Positions 8,061 through 17,574 of a DNA stretch of 39,429 nt are shown one piece after another. The translations under genes and the position numbers were made by a program. Under the pieces are notes generated by a model. It was not told the origin of the DNA. It ran no database searches and was given only the letters and a program-made list of their open reading frames with translations. The stretch covers positions 1 through 39,429 of IMG/VR virus record IMGVR_UViG_3300008262_000414. The stretch is one strand, 5' to 3'. This DNA comes from a virus. How positions within the stretch are numbered: the first letter of the stretch is position 1; every line of letters begins with the position of its first letter.

Positions 8061-10838
8061 ATGGCAAACAAATTAATTTGGGGTTCTGATTTATATAAAG
8101 GTTTTAAACTAGATAGCAATGCTTTACTTGGAGGTAATATAGATGATTTACTTCCTTTTCAGATGTTAAGTCTAGAAGAGAAAACTAATGACTGGGTAAG
8201 AGCAGTTGCAGATTATTATGAAATGGCAGGATGGTTAAATGTAGAGAGAAGAGCTGGTAGGATTCAGAAGAACTACTGGATGAGATATGGAAAACTTAAT
8301 CAATCAGACTATATAATCAATCCTGATATAAATGAATATTCTCAGGCAATTGGAATGATTGTACCTCAAGAATCACAATCTCCTCTTGAACAATTTTATC
8401 CTCTTGTTCCAAACTTTATAGATGTACTGAGAGGTGAATTTATTAAAAGAGAGAATCAGTGGACAGTACAAGCAGTAGATCAATACTCTATAGATGAAGC
8501 CTTTAAATATAAACAAGAAGAATTTACAAAAATTGTACAGGAGTTTGCACTTGTAGAAAAAGAGAGAGCATTAGCAACAATGGGATTTTCACAAGAAAAA
8601 GATCCTGAGGCATATCAACAAGAGCTTGAAAAAGCTATGGCAAAGTTTCAAGAGCTTGAGATGAGCAGTAGAAGTTATAGAACAACTGGTGTAAAATGGG
8701 CAGAAAAAGTATTAAGAATACAAGAGAGAAGATTTGATCTATTTGAAATTGAACCAGATGCATTTGAATCAATGTTAATTACAGATAGTGAGTTCTGGCA
8801 CTTAGATCTTTTAGATGATGACTTTAAACTAGAATTGCTAAATCCTAAATTCTGTGATTACCATAAAGGTCCAAATGTTAAGTATGTAAGTGATGGTGAT
8901 TATTTTCTATGGTTTGACTTTATGTCTTCTGGAGATATAGTTAATAGATATGGAAGAAGAATGAAAGAAGAGGACTTAGTTAAACTAAAAGAGATATATG
9001 TAAAAACAGCTAATATAATTGTTCCAGATTATCTAAAGAGCCATCAAGGATCATATTATGATACTTCTAAAAATTGGTTAGATGCAACAGATATGAATCC
9101 TGTAATGAATGATGCATTACTTGGAAAGGAACTTGCATATAATTTTATGAGAACTCCAAACTTTGATCATAATCAAGAAGTTGATTTACTTAACCCTGTT
9201 TGGGGAAGAAGAGTTACTGGTCAACCTCAAATGTTTAGAGTAATGAGATTGTACTGGAGAGCAATGAAAAGAATTGGATGGTTAACAAAAGTAAATAGAG
9301 ATGGTAGTTATGAAGAGTCACAATGGATAGATGAGAACTTTAAAGTAACTATTGAACCAAAATATGATACATCTGTAAATAAGAAAAAAACAAAAGATAA
9401 TCTAATTTATGGTGAACATGTTGATTGGACATGGGTTCCTGAATGGAGACATGTAATTAAGATATCTCCAAATCAGAAACATACATTCTGGATGAATTCT
9501 CAGAATACATTACATTCAATTTATATTGATGGAGAACCTGTACAATTCCAATTCAAAGGAAGAAATAATCCATTTGATTCTCTTCCTCCTGTAGAAGGAT
9601 GTACATTTAGTCATATCAATACATCTACACATTCTCTAGTAGATAGATTGAGACCATTCCAAATTCTGTATAACATTGCAATGAATAGAGTCCCTAAGAA
9701 AATCCTAAAAGATTATGGAACTAAGATTGCAATAGATAGAAGAATTATGTCTACTAACAATCTATCAAATTCTACAAATACTGTAGATCCAATGGAGGCA
9801 TATGATGAAAAGCTTAGAGAATCAGATATATTTGACTACACTTTATCTAGAGAAGCATTAGATGGAGTAGGTCAACCTGCACTTCCACAAGTATTAAATT
9901 TAACAACTGTACAAGAATCACAGTTCTATTTACAACTTTCACAAATGTTAAAGATGGAAGCAGGTGAGGTTATAGGTATTACAAGAAATAGACTTGGTCA
10001 AGTTAAACCTTCTGAAACAGCTTATGGAATACAACAAGGTATACAGCTTTCAGAAACTCAAACAGAAAAGTATTTTGAACAACACTCAAACTTAATGCAG
10101 AGAGTTAGACAAAGAATGTTGGATGCTGCTCAATATTACACTACCTTTGTAGAGAAATCTAGAGATATATACATGAATGATAAAGATCAAAATGTATTTC
10201 TAGAAATAGAGGGTATGGAAAATTTACTTCCTCATTATAACATATTCTTACAAACAAGAGCAAATGTAAGAGGTGCATTACAAATGATAAGTCAATTCTT
10301 ACTTGGTGAAAATACACTTCCAATCAAACCTTCTGCAAAAATAGAAGCTATAGTACAAACATCTATACCTGCTATTATTGATCTTGTTAAGAAGGGTGAA
10401 ATTGAACAAATTGAAAGAGAAGAAAGACAAAGAGCTCACGAACAAGAAATGGCAGATAAGCAAGCTCAAAGCAATGAAAAAATGCAACAAGAGAAACTTG
10501 CATATGAAGCTGAACAAGCAGAACTTGACAGACAGAAAGATCTTGAAGTTGCTACAATTAGATCACTTGGAGGAATTCAGTCTGATAATAATCAAAATAA
10601 TGTTGTTGATGCAAATGAAAATCTTAATGCTTACTTTAAGCAAAAAGAACTTGATAACAAATCAAAGTTGATATCAGACCAGAATAATATCAAGAGACAA
10701 AGTGAAGTAAATAAAATGGTAATAGAAAAAGAAAGAATGAATACAGAGTTAGAAAAAGAAAAAATCAAAGGTGATTTTGCACTTAAAGTAGCTAAGGAAA
10801 ATAAAACAAATGCAGAGATTAATAAAAATAAAAAATAA
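8061..10838 (+). CDS. Portal protein
   Basis: 925 aa, directly downstream of TerL. The first ~760 residues are the portal core: mixed alpha/beta, aromatic-rich, with a long segment (about 600-720) rich in Gln and helix that corresponds to the stem/crown part. The last ~150 residues are an uninterrupted charged, Gln-rich coiled coil ending in Lys/Asn. Such a tail could form a barrel projecting into the capsid, as in P22. The dodecameric portal is the DNA entry channel and the base for tail assembly. A 99-base gap with its own promoter separates it from the capsid operon. Confidence 0.94.
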   Translation: MANKLIWGSDLYKGFKLDSNALLGGNIDDLLPFQMLSLEEKTNDWVRAVADYYEMAGWLNVERRAGRIQKNYWMRYGKLNQSDYIINPDINEYSQAIGMIVPQESQSPLEQFYPLVPNFIDVLRGEFIKRENQWTVQAVDQYSIDEAFKYKQEEFTKIVQEFALVEKERALATMGFSQEKDPEAYQQELEKAMAKFQELEMSSRSYRTTGVKWAEKVLRIQERRFDLFEIEPDAFESMLITDSEFWHLDLLDDDFKLELLNPKFCDYHKGPNVKYVSDGDYFLWFDFMSSGDIVNRYGRRMKEEDLVKLKEIYVKTANIIVPDYLKSHQGSYYDTSKNWLDATDMNPVMNDALLGKELAYNFMRTPNFDHNQEVDLLNPVWGRRVTGQPQMFRVMRLYWRAMKRIGWLTKVNRDGSYEESQWIDENFKVTIEPKYDTSVNKKKTKDNLIYGEHVDWTWVPEWRHVIKISPNQKHTFWMNSQNTLHSIYIDGEPVQFQFKGRNNPFDSLPPVEGCTFSHINTSTHSLVDRLRPFQILYNIAMNRVPKKILKDYGTKIAIDRRIMSTNNLSNSTNTVDPMEAYDEKLRESDIFDYTLSREALDGVGQPALPQVLNLTTVQESQFYLQLSQMLKMEAGEVIGITRNRLGQVKPSETAYGIQQGIQLSETQTEKYFEQHSNLMQRVRQRMLDAAQYYTTFVEKSRDIYMNDKDQNVFLEIEGMENLLPHYNIFLQTRANVRGALQMISQFLLGENTLPIKPSAKIEAIVQTSIPAIIDLVKKGEIEQIEREERQRAHEQEMADKQAQSNEKMQQEKLAYEAEQAELDRQKDLEVATIRSLGGIQSDNNQNNVVDANENLNAYFKQKELDNKSKLISDQNNIKRQSEVNKMVIEKERMNTELEKEKIKGDFALKVAKENKTNAEINKNKK

Positions 10839-10882
10839 ATTAGTTTATATTGTAAAATAGACATATTCTAAATAATAATATA

Positions 10883-10914
10883 TTTGGAAAATTAACTTAA
10901 AATGTTTATTATAA
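10883..10914 (+). promoter_or_regulatory. Capsid-operon promoter TTTGGAAAATTAA...TATTATAA
   Basis: TTTGGAAAATTAA begins at 10883, identical to the element at 3095. The box 20 bases on is TATTATAA (10907-10914), a weak match. The leader ends in AAAAACCAACATATG, again like the 3143 leader. A perfect TATATTTG (10879-10886) overlaps the TTTG element and is an alternative box. Confidence 0.6.
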
Positions 10915-10937
10915 AATTGTAAGTAAAAAACCAACAT

Positions 10938-12149
10938 ATGAATATTCAAGATCTAGATCCACAACAATATGTGGACTTATTTGGAGGCGATGATGTACAA
11001 AAACCAACTCAAGCAAATTTTGGTTCAGAATTAATTGATGTAGATTTATTATCTGGACAAACTAAGCAAGAAAGTTCTTTAAAAGAAGGTGGTCAGCAAA
11101 CTCAACAATTACCTGACAATCAAGGAGTTAAACCTGAAGAAAAAAAGGATGAATCTCTAAAAGAAGTAGATTTACTTGGAGAAAATATTCAACCAAAAGG
11201 TACTCCTGGTAGAAAGCCAAAGAATGACTTTGCTGATATATCAGGTTATTTTGAGGACAGGTTAAAAGCTGGAAAATTTGTTCCTATTGAACAAGAAACT
11301 GAAACTGGAGAAAAGACATACTTTGTTCCACAAACTCCTGAGGAATTTGATCAAGTAATTGATCTCCAAGTAGATTGGAAAGTTCAACAGATTCAGAATC
11401 AAATAGAACAAGGTTGGTATAAAACAAAATCCCCTGCATGGCAAGTAGTTGCACAATATGCAGAAATGGTAGATAATCCTCAAGAACTTATTCCTTTTAT
11501 ACAAGGTGTTCAAGGGATGCAGATTATAGGTAATATAGATGAAAGTACACTTGAAGGAGCTGAAGCAATTGTAAGATACAGACTTCAAGCTAGAGGAGAA
11601 ACAGATGATATTATCAATGATCAAATTGAAGCTCTTAAAACTAATGATAAACTAGTAACCACTGCTCAAAAGTATAAACCAATGTTGGTTCAGGAAGAAG
11701 AACAAAGGTTAGCTCAAATGCAACAACAAAAGCAATATGAGAATGAGCAATACTTACAAATGGTTCACTCAATTAGAAATAATGCAATCAATACAATCGA
11801 AGCTCCTTTATATGGAAAGAAGCTTAGGAATGAAGAGAAAGCAGTAATCTATGATCTGATTGGAGAACCTTCTCCTGAAACAGGTGGATATCAAATTTAT
11901 AATGCAATTGATCATCTTTTTGAATCAGGAGATTTTGAAACACTTAGACAAATAGCTCTTTTAGTTTCTAAAAAAGAAACATTCTTTAATTATGTAAGTG
12001 ACGGAGCATCAAAGAAAACAGCTGCCGCACTTCAATCTAAACTTAGAGTTGCTACAGAAAGAAACATTGGAAAAGACAACTCTATAGAAGATCAGAGAAT
12101 TGCAATGAATAAAAATCAATTCACTGGTAAACCTAAATTCGGAAGATAA
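10938..12149 (+). CDS. Scaffold-like protein between portal and capsid
   Basis: 403 aa, acidic and extremely Gln/Glu-rich, in the position normally held by the scaffolding protein. The first ~100 residues are disordered and contain two short related acidic peptides (IDVDLLSG near 34 and KEVDLLGE near 75). The middle is helical, with a coiled coil around residues 250-285, and the C-terminal ~30 residues are basic, as scaffolds use to bind capsid subunits. It would guide capsid assembly and then leave or be cleaved. No protease gene is seen nearby. The role rests on position and composition, not on a motif. Confidence 0.75.
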   Translation: MNIQDLDPQQYVDLFGGDDVQKPTQANFGSELIDVDLLSGQTKQESSLKEGGQQTQQLPDNQGVKPEEKKDESLKEVDLLGENIQPKGTPGRKPKNDFADISGYFEDRLKAGKFVPIEQETETGEKTYFVPQTPEEFDQVIDLQVDWKVQQIQNQIEQGWYKTKSPAWQVVAQYAEMVDNPQELIPFIQGVQGMQIIGNIDESTLEGAEAIVRYRLQARGETDDIINDQIEALKTNDKLVTTAQKYKPMLVQEEEQRLAQMQQQKQYENEQYLQMVHSIRNNAINTIEAPLYGKKLRNEEKAVIYDLIGEPSPETGGYQIYNAIDHLFESGDFETLRQIALLVSKKETFFNYVSDGASKKTAAALQSKLRVATERNIGKDNSIEDQRIAMNKNQFTGKPKFGR

Positions 12150-12169
12150 ATTTAAAATAAAAATAAACT

Positions 12170-13861
12170 ATGATACAAACTTCACTACAAGGACTAGGTA
12201 CTTTGGGACATCCTGGTATCTTTATTGGACAGACAAGGTCTCTTGGTATAAAAAACCATGTAGATATTCCCTATGTAACAGCTATTTCACCTGAAAAACC
12301 ATTGGATTTTGGTGTTTTGGATCTTTGGGCTTTGAAACAAAGAACTGATTCTCCACTTTTGACAATGGCTATTGACAATGCTCAAGTTGTTTATACAGGT
12401 GCAGATCATTACACTTTTGAACTTCCTTCTGCTGCAGACGCTACAACTCGTCTTGTAAGTGGTGGATTGGATAAAGATAAGATTGGACTTGATGGAGAAG
12501 AGATTCCTTTTGTTGTTACAAGAAGAGATCTTGCTCCTGGTTCAATTTTCAAATTTGATCTGACTTCAAGAGTATCTTTCACAGTTGTTGATAGACCTAT
12601 TGAACAACTGGGTGAGCACTATAAATTGTGGGCAGTATTGAATACTAACGCTCAAGTTAAATATGTAACTAAAGCTGAATTCCAACCTCAAAGACAAATC
12701 ATTAAGTTGGCTGATATTAGAGGTCTGGATTTCTCTTCTTACAAATCTACTTGGAGTGTAAGTGGTGTTCCTTCTCTTGCTAAATATAAAAACTATCTTT
12801 CAAATGCTCTTTTGCAACAATCTTACAGAGTTTCTTCTGGTGCTGTAGAGTATCTGAATAGCAACACACGTTTTGATCAAAAGCAAGTTAACATGATGGA
12901 ACAAATGACTCTTCAGTTCTATCAAGTAAGAGGTATTGCTGATAACAAAGTTATCAACATGACTAATCCTGATAACTACAAAGCTTATTGGGATAGACTT
13001 CAAGAGGAAAAAGCAAAAGGTAATGGTGAAGCTGCTTTTGTAAACTTGCTTGATAGTATTGCTATCAACATGTTGCTGAAACAAAACAATGACTTGATGA
13101 TTTGGTCTGACCAAGTTAATCTCCTGAGAGATGGTTATGATACAACTCGTCTTGTACCTGGTGTTTGGTTCCAACTTGATCTTGCTGGTTATAAGCACAC
13201 TTACTCTATTGAAAGCTTTACTCTGGATACAATTACAGATGCAATTAAAGATTTTGAATTTGGTAAAGTTCCGCTTCGTGAATCAATCTCTGATAATACT
13301 TATGTTGTTAAGACTGGTAGAGGTGGATCTGAATTGTTCTATCAAGCATTCATGAAAAAAGGATTCCAAATTCCTGCACAAGTTCATAACATGGATCATG
13401 GATTTATTACTGGTCAGGCTAATAACCTTACTTACAATGCTCCAAGATTCACCAGATATCAAATTCCTAACATTGGATACCTCGAAGTACAATGGGAGCC
13501 TGGATTTGATCCTGTAAAAGCTGATGAATTTGTAAACCCTGTTCTTGCTTCTGGTTACAGACTCTCTTCATATACAATGTTGATTGAAGATTATAACACA
13601 TCAAGAGACAACATTGCAATTATCAGAAAACAAGGTTCTAAATTGAGAATGATGGTTGAAGCTGGTGAAGATACCCATCCTCTGTTGAGAACAAGTACTT
13701 CAATCAATGGTCAGAATATCCAAGTTACAAATTCTAGTGATGAACTTTCTGGATATCAAGTTAAATTTGTAGGAAGAGCTGATACAGCTGTAGTTAAAGA
13801 TCCTACCAAGTTGTTAAAACTTGTTCCGAAGAACCCTAGAACTGGTATTGCAGCTCTCTAA
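12170..13861 (+). CDS. Major capsid protein
   Basis: 563 aa. Size, position after the portal and scaffold-like genes, and overall sequence character match the crAss-like major capsid protein, expected to have the HK97 fold. I see no cleaved N-terminal delta domain of HK97 type; the protein starts with a short Gly-rich arm. Codon use differs from the neighbours: CTG, CTT and TTG for Leu and GCT for Ala replace the usual TTA/CTA and GCA, as expected for a very highly expressed gene. A 5-base-pair hairpin lies just after the stop. Confidence 0.93.
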   Translation: MIQTSLQGLGTLGHPGIFIGQTRSLGIKNHVDIPYVTAISPEKPLDFGVLDLWALKQRTDSPLLTMAIDNAQVVYTGADHYTFELPSAADATTRLVSGGLDKDKIGLDGEEIPFVVTRRDLAPGSIFKFDLTSRVSFTVVDRPIEQLGEHYKLWAVLNTNAQVKYVTKAEFQPQRQIIKLADIRGLDFSSYKSTWSVSGVPSLAKYKNYLSNALLQQSYRVSSGAVEYLNSNTRFDQKQVNMMEQMTLQFYQVRGIADNKVINMTNPDNYKAYWDRLQEEKAKGNGEAAFVNLLDSIAINMLLKQNNDLMIWSDQVNLLRDGYDTTRLVPGVWFQLDLAGYKHTYSIESFTLDTITDAIKDFEFGKVPLRESISDNTYVVKTGRGGSELFYQAFMKKGFQIPAQVHNMDHGFITGQANNLTYNAPRFTRYQIPNIGYLEVQWEPGFDPVKADEFVNPVLASGYRLSSYTMLIEDYNTSRDNIAIIRKQGSKLRMMVEAGEDTHPLLRTSTSINGQNIQVTNSSDELSGYQVKFVGRADTAVVKDPTKLLKLVPKNPRTGIAAL

Positions 13862-13869
13862 GAAATCAA

Positions 13870-13883
13870 GGTAGTTTTCTACC
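13870..13883 (+). other. Intercistronic hairpin after the capsid gene
   Basis: GGTAG-TTTT-CTACC forms a perfect 5-bp stem with a 4-base loop in the 28-base gap before the next ATG. No U-run follows, so it is not a standard terminator. It could stabilise the capsid message or mark a processing point that lowers downstream expression. Confidence 0.45.
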
Positions 13884-13889
13884 GTAAAG

Positions 13890-14864
13890 ATGGGAAGGCT
13901 TCCTGGTAAAGCAGAAAAAGAAGGAGATGTAATTGTTAGATACAGTGGTGTCTCCGAACCATTTAAAAGAGTCTCTGATAGAGAATGTAAAAAAGTAGGT
14001 GTTGATGGTAAAGGTGAAGCTAGACTGGTATTTAATACTGGACTAGATGACAAAAAAGTAAAGTTCTTTAAATGGTTTACAGATGCTGAAAAGAAGATCT
14101 TTGAAAAAACAATATCAAATCTTAAATCTCTAATTATAGATTTTTATGGAGGTGAAGATGTTGTAAGTGAAACAAATGCTTTCTTCTGGAAAGAGAACAG
14201 AGATGTTTCAAGACTATCATTATCAAACGAAGAAATTGATGTTTTCTATGATGTAACAAAATCACCAGTACATGCTCTTTTATATTTGAGTATTGGTTCT
14301 GGAGCATTTATTGATCTTGTTGCACCTACAAGAGAATGGGCAGAAAGATTTCAAATCCCTCATTATCTTGCTCTAGAAACAGATGAAACATTTGATGATG
14401 AAGATAACATCACAAGGAGTGATGCTCACTCTGCACTTTCTGAACTCAGAAAAGAAGAAAATCCAGAAGCTCTCTTTATACTTGCTTGGTGTATTCAATA
14501 TGATACAAATGCATTTGGAGCTTATACAAAAGCAACACCTTTCAAAGATCTAATAAACTATCATATCAAATATATTGATGGAAAGATAGTTACAAAGAAA
14601 AAGAAAAATTGTCCAAAAGTATTTTTGGATTACTATGAAAAGTGGAAAAGTCCTCAAACAAAAGCCCAGTTATATACTGAAGCTTATATAAAATCAGGTG
14701 AATATTATGGCCTGATAAATATGAAAGAAAAGAAGTATGTTACAGAAGATGGAACAGTTCTTGGAAATACAATAACAGAGGCAATGGAAACACTCAATAA
14801 ACCTAAGTTCCGTAGTGATTATGAGAAGCTTAGAGATCAAGTTGAGAAAAAATGGAATGAGTAA
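13890..14864 (+). CDS. Conserved crAss-like protein downstream of capsid
   Basis: 324 aa, first gene after the capsid gene. The N-terminus is basic and probably extended. Residues about 60-260 are helical with many aromatics, and a cluster of Lys near 235-242 precedes the C-terminal helices. No enzyme motif is seen. In related phages a protein of this kind regularly follows the capsid gene; a head-completion or virion role is inferred from that position. Its stop overlaps the next start (TAATG), implying coupled translation with the adaptor protein. Confidence 0.7.
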   Translation: MGRLPGKAEKEGDVIVRYSGVSEPFKRVSDRECKKVGVDGKGEARLVFNTGLDDKKVKFFKWFTDAEKKIFEKTISNLKSLIIDFYGGEDVVSETNAFFWKENRDVSRLSLSNEEIDVFYDVTKSPVHALLYLSIGSGAFIDLVAPTREWAERFQIPHYLALETDETFDDEDNITRSDAHSALSELRKEENPEALFILAWCIQYDTNAFGAYTKATPFKDLINYHIKYIDGKIVTKKKKNCPKVFLDYYEKWKSPQTKAQLYTEAYIKSGEYYGLINMKEKKYVTEDGTVLGNTITEAMETLNKPKFRSDYEKLRDQVEKKWNE

Positions 14865-15517
14865 TGACAATCAGAGAAGCATCAGCTAAAATTGATATAA
14901 GACTTAACAAAGGTGCAAGCGGAGATTATGATAATCTCTGGGATTACCAGAAGAAAGAAGCTTTCAATAAAGCAATTATAGAATGGGTACGCAGACAAAA
15001 AAGAGGAAAGAATGTTACCCAAGAAGGAGATGAAGAAACTGATACAAGAGTAGATGATCTACAAGTTCTTTTAAAAAAGGAAAGATTACTTATAAAAGAT
15101 AAAGGTGATTTTGCAGAGACTGAAAAAATTCCATCTGATTATTTATTTTATAAAAGATTAGATGTAACTGCAAAAAGTAATAATTGTCAATTACCTTTGA
15201 CTTCATATTTGAAAGAGGAAGCTAACGTAAATATTTTAAGACATATTCCTTCTTTTAAATTTGAAGAAACTTTTCACACAATGTCTACCAATAAAATAAA
15301 AGTGTACCATTTTGAAAAGTTTAAGGTAGAAAAAGTTGAGCTAGTATATTATAGGTTACCTAAAAAGTATGACTTTAAAAAACTAGATCAAGTAATAGAA
15401 TTCAAAGATGATGTTTGTGAAATACTAGTTGATGAGGCTTGTAGAATTTTAGCATCAGATATTGAATCATTAAATCAAAAAGCACTGGCTCAAGAAAGGG
15501 CAGAGTTTAATAATTAA
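14864..15517 (+). CDS. Head-tail adaptor / ring protein candidate
   Basis: 217 aa. It starts with TIREASAKIDIRLNKGASG-type sequence, a helical region with a basic patch (WVRRQKRGK near 41-49), then KIPSDYLFYKRL (about 88-99) and a beta-rich second half. A helical N-terminus followed by a Pro-Ser-Asp-Tyr strand motif is typical of connector proteins such as P22 gp4 or T7-type adaptors, which ring the portal. It is translationally coupled to the gene before it. Which ring it would form in the crAss-like tail cannot be settled without comparison to the solved particle. Confidence 0.65.
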   Translation: MTIREASAKIDIRLNKGASGDYDNLWDYQKKEAFNKAIIEWVRRQKRGKNVTQEGDEETDTRVDDLQVLLKKERLLIKDKGDFAETEKIPSDYLFYKRLDVTAKSNNCQLPLTSYLKEEANVNILRHIPSFKFEETFHTMSTNKIKVYHFEKFKVEKVELVYYRLPKKYDFKKLDQVIEFKDDVCEILVDEACRILASDIESLNQKALAQERAEFNN

Positions 15518-15541
15518 ATAACATAAAACAAAAAAACGATT

Positions 15542-17467
15542 ATGGAAAATTTTAGCTATCACGTGCCATTTTATGTGGTAACTGGTGGGATTGACACAGC
15601 TGGACATTCTTCTGAATTGACATCTGGTCAAGTAGGTTTGTTTGACAGACAAACTTTTAGTGTTGCAACGGGAACTGGAAATGGTAAAGAGTTCTTCTTT
15701 GCTCAAGGAAACATTGGTGGAAAAGACTGGTATGGCCGTCCTGTGACAGAGAGTCACAAGTCACCTTTCTTCTATGGGAAAGACATAGAATCAATCTATG
15801 TTTCTCATCCTAAAGAAGTAAAGAATGAAGAATGGGTTATTGGTTATAACGGCTCTGCTTCTTCTGTAGGACTTTCTTATGAAAAAGGAAAGGCTATCAG
15901 AATTAAGTTCTACTTTCATGGCCAGCCTATTTACAGATTCTTTAACGGACCAAAAGAGTATGTAGTTTCTTATACTCCAAAAGAAAATTGTGTAGCTCCT
16001 TGCGATGCAAATGATTGTCCTGAAGCAATTGCTGATTGTCTTGATCACACAAAAGAATTGATCAATCATATTAATAATCACGTTGAATTGCAAAAGTTTG
16101 GTGTAAAAGCTCAAATTGTTACATCTCCTTTTGCTGCAACTCCAACTAATATGACTAAGTATCAGTTGAAAGTTTGTGACAATGGTGATTCAGTATCTCT
16201 TCAAGCTGTTCAAGCTCAAGTTTCTGCTCATGTTACAAGAGTAAAAAGAGAAGGTTCTATCTCTACATATGAAATCTGTGTTGTAAGTGGTGAAGGTTCT
16301 CAACCTGCTGATTTTGAACAAAAAGGTAGTGTTCTTGCTGCAGTTTGTGGTGACTGTCCTGATGGTTCAACTTTGACTGCTGCTTCTGATGTTTATATTG
16401 TTAAGAGAAATCTTTCTGGAGCTGATACACTTGCTGCTGTTACTACAGCTGTAGATGCTGCTTATAGTGCAGATAGTGCGGTTGCTCTTGGTCAAGATGG
16501 TGGAATGGCAATAATCAAAATTAAAGTTGCTGCAGGAACTTCTGTAACAGCTCTGGTTGCTGATATTGTTGAGTTCTCTCACTCTGAAGCTGCAGTTTGT
16601 ACTTTTGAAGATGCTGATCCTATTTCTTGGGTAGAATCTGGTACAGGTGTAAGAGGTAAAAGAACTTTGAAACTGAAATCAATTAACAGACCTGATTGTG
16701 ATGCAGAAGGTGATAGACTTTCTGATATTCAAACTGCAATTGCTGGTGTTGATGGTATTGATCTTCAAACTCTGGAAGTAATTGCTGGTACAAGTTGTGC
16801 TGATGATTACACAGTTGAGCAATGGTCTAACGATTGTTTCAGTGAAGAAGATTGCGCAAGTAATGTTGTTACTTTTAACTATACTTTGGTTCCTGCATTT
16901 GAAAACAGACAGTGGGAAGAACTTCCTGTTGTAAGTCAAGAAAATGCAAACAGAAAGTGTGGTATTAGAGTAACTGCTGGATATATCGATCCTAAATTTG
17001 GAGATTGCTCTTTTGATCCTCTGGATTACTATGAAACTGAGCCAATTAAACTTGAACTTTCTCTTCTGAATGAAGATGAAGATGCTTGTGATGTTGCTTA
17101 CTGGCCTACAGTTCTTCAAACTAGAGTTGGTCAAATTGGAAGACAATCTGGTGAATATGTTGTAAGAGAAGTAATTATGAAAACTGACGCTTATGTTAAA
17201 CATATTGATCAATTCTCAATGAAGCCTAGAGATAGGGAAGCATTTGATCAAAATTTGTTGAGCATGGTAGATAGAAATGCAAGTTATGTTCTGTACTATA
17301 TAACCTATAAGGCATCTTATGGTAAGAGCTATAGAAAGAACGAGCAAGAGAAGTTTACTACAGTATTTGCTTTCAAAAACGGTGATGCTTCACAACAAAC
17401 ATTTAAAACATCAGTAGTAGATGTTCTAACTGCTAAGTCTGGAGTTACACTTGAGGTAAATAGTTAA
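15542..17467 (+). CDS. Abundant virion structural protein, Cys-containing
   Basis: 641 aa, mostly beta-like. N- and C-terminal regions (about 1-150 and 440-641) look like one conserved body. The middle (150-440) is rich in Ala, Val and Gly, carries most of the Cys (a C-x3-C-x4-C-x7-C cluster near 150-170 and scattered pairs), and looks like inserted Ig-like domains. Codon use matches the capsid gene (GCT, GTT, CTG, TTG) and differs from other neighbours, so it should be made at high level: an auxiliary capsid or major tail component. A strong terminator directly follows. Confidence 0.75.
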   Translation: MENFSYHVPFYVVTGGIDTAGHSSELTSGQVGLFDRQTFSVATGTGNGKEFFFAQGNIGGKDWYGRPVTESHKSPFFYGKDIESIYVSHPKEVKNEEWVIGYNGSASSVGLSYEKGKAIRIKFYFHGQPIYRFFNGPKEYVVSYTPKENCVAPCDANDCPEAIADCLDHTKELINHINNHVELQKFGVKAQIVTSPFAATPTNMTKYQLKVCDNGDSVSLQAVQAQVSAHVTRVKREGSISTYEICVVSGEGSQPADFEQKGSVLAAVCGDCPDGSTLTAASDVYIVKRNLSGADTLAAVTTAVDAAYSADSAVALGQDGGMAIIKIKVAAGTSVTALVADIVEFSHSEAAVCTFEDADPISWVESGTGVRGKRTLKLKSINRPDCDAEGDRLSDIQTAIAGVDGIDLQTLEVIAGTSCADDYTVEQWSNDCFSEEDCASNVVTFNYTLVPAFENRQWEELPVVSQENANRKCGIRVTAGYIDPKFGDCSFDPLDYYETEPIKLELSLLNEDEDACDVAYWPTVLQTRVGQIGRQSGEYVVREVIMKTDAYVKHIDQFSMKPRDREAFDQNLLSMVDRNASYVLYYITYKASYGKSYRKNEQEKFTTVFAFKNGDASQQTFKTSVVDVLTAKSGVTLEVNS

Positions 17468-17488
17468 TTCCTCTGAAAAATACCTAAG

Positions 17489-17524
17489 AAGGGTGGTAGG
17501 GCAGTGACTCTGCCACCCTTTTTA
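17489..17524 (+). terminator. Terminator closing the capsid operon
   Basis: AAGGGTG pairs with CACCCTT and the inner GCAG pairs with CTGC, with a bulge on the 5' side; a T-run follows. It lies 21 bases after the stop of the 641-aa gene. Confidence 0.8.
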
Positions 17525-17566
17525 ATTTAAAGAATTATTTTAATTTATCACATTTTTTAATTATCT

Positions 17567-17574
17567 TATATTGT
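17567..17574 (+). promoter_or_regulatory. Possible promoter box overlapping a GTG start
   Basis: TATATTGT resembles the TAnnTTTG box and lies between the terminator and the appendage operon, so some promoter is needed here. The upstream TTTG element is poor (T-rich only). The GTG start begins at 17573, inside the box, so if both calls are right the start codon cannot be on the message and a later ATG (17627) would be used. Confidence 0.35.

Noticed and set aside
12800-13198. 132-aa minus-strand reading frame inside the capsid gene
   Set aside because: Same shadow effect of biased codons in a highly expressed gene; no start context or motif.
16679-17212. 177-aa reading frame on the minus strand inside the 641-aa gene
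   Set aside because: It mirrors a strongly biased coding strand, is rich in Ser, Asn, Ile and Phe, has no promoter, and the forward gene is clearly real.
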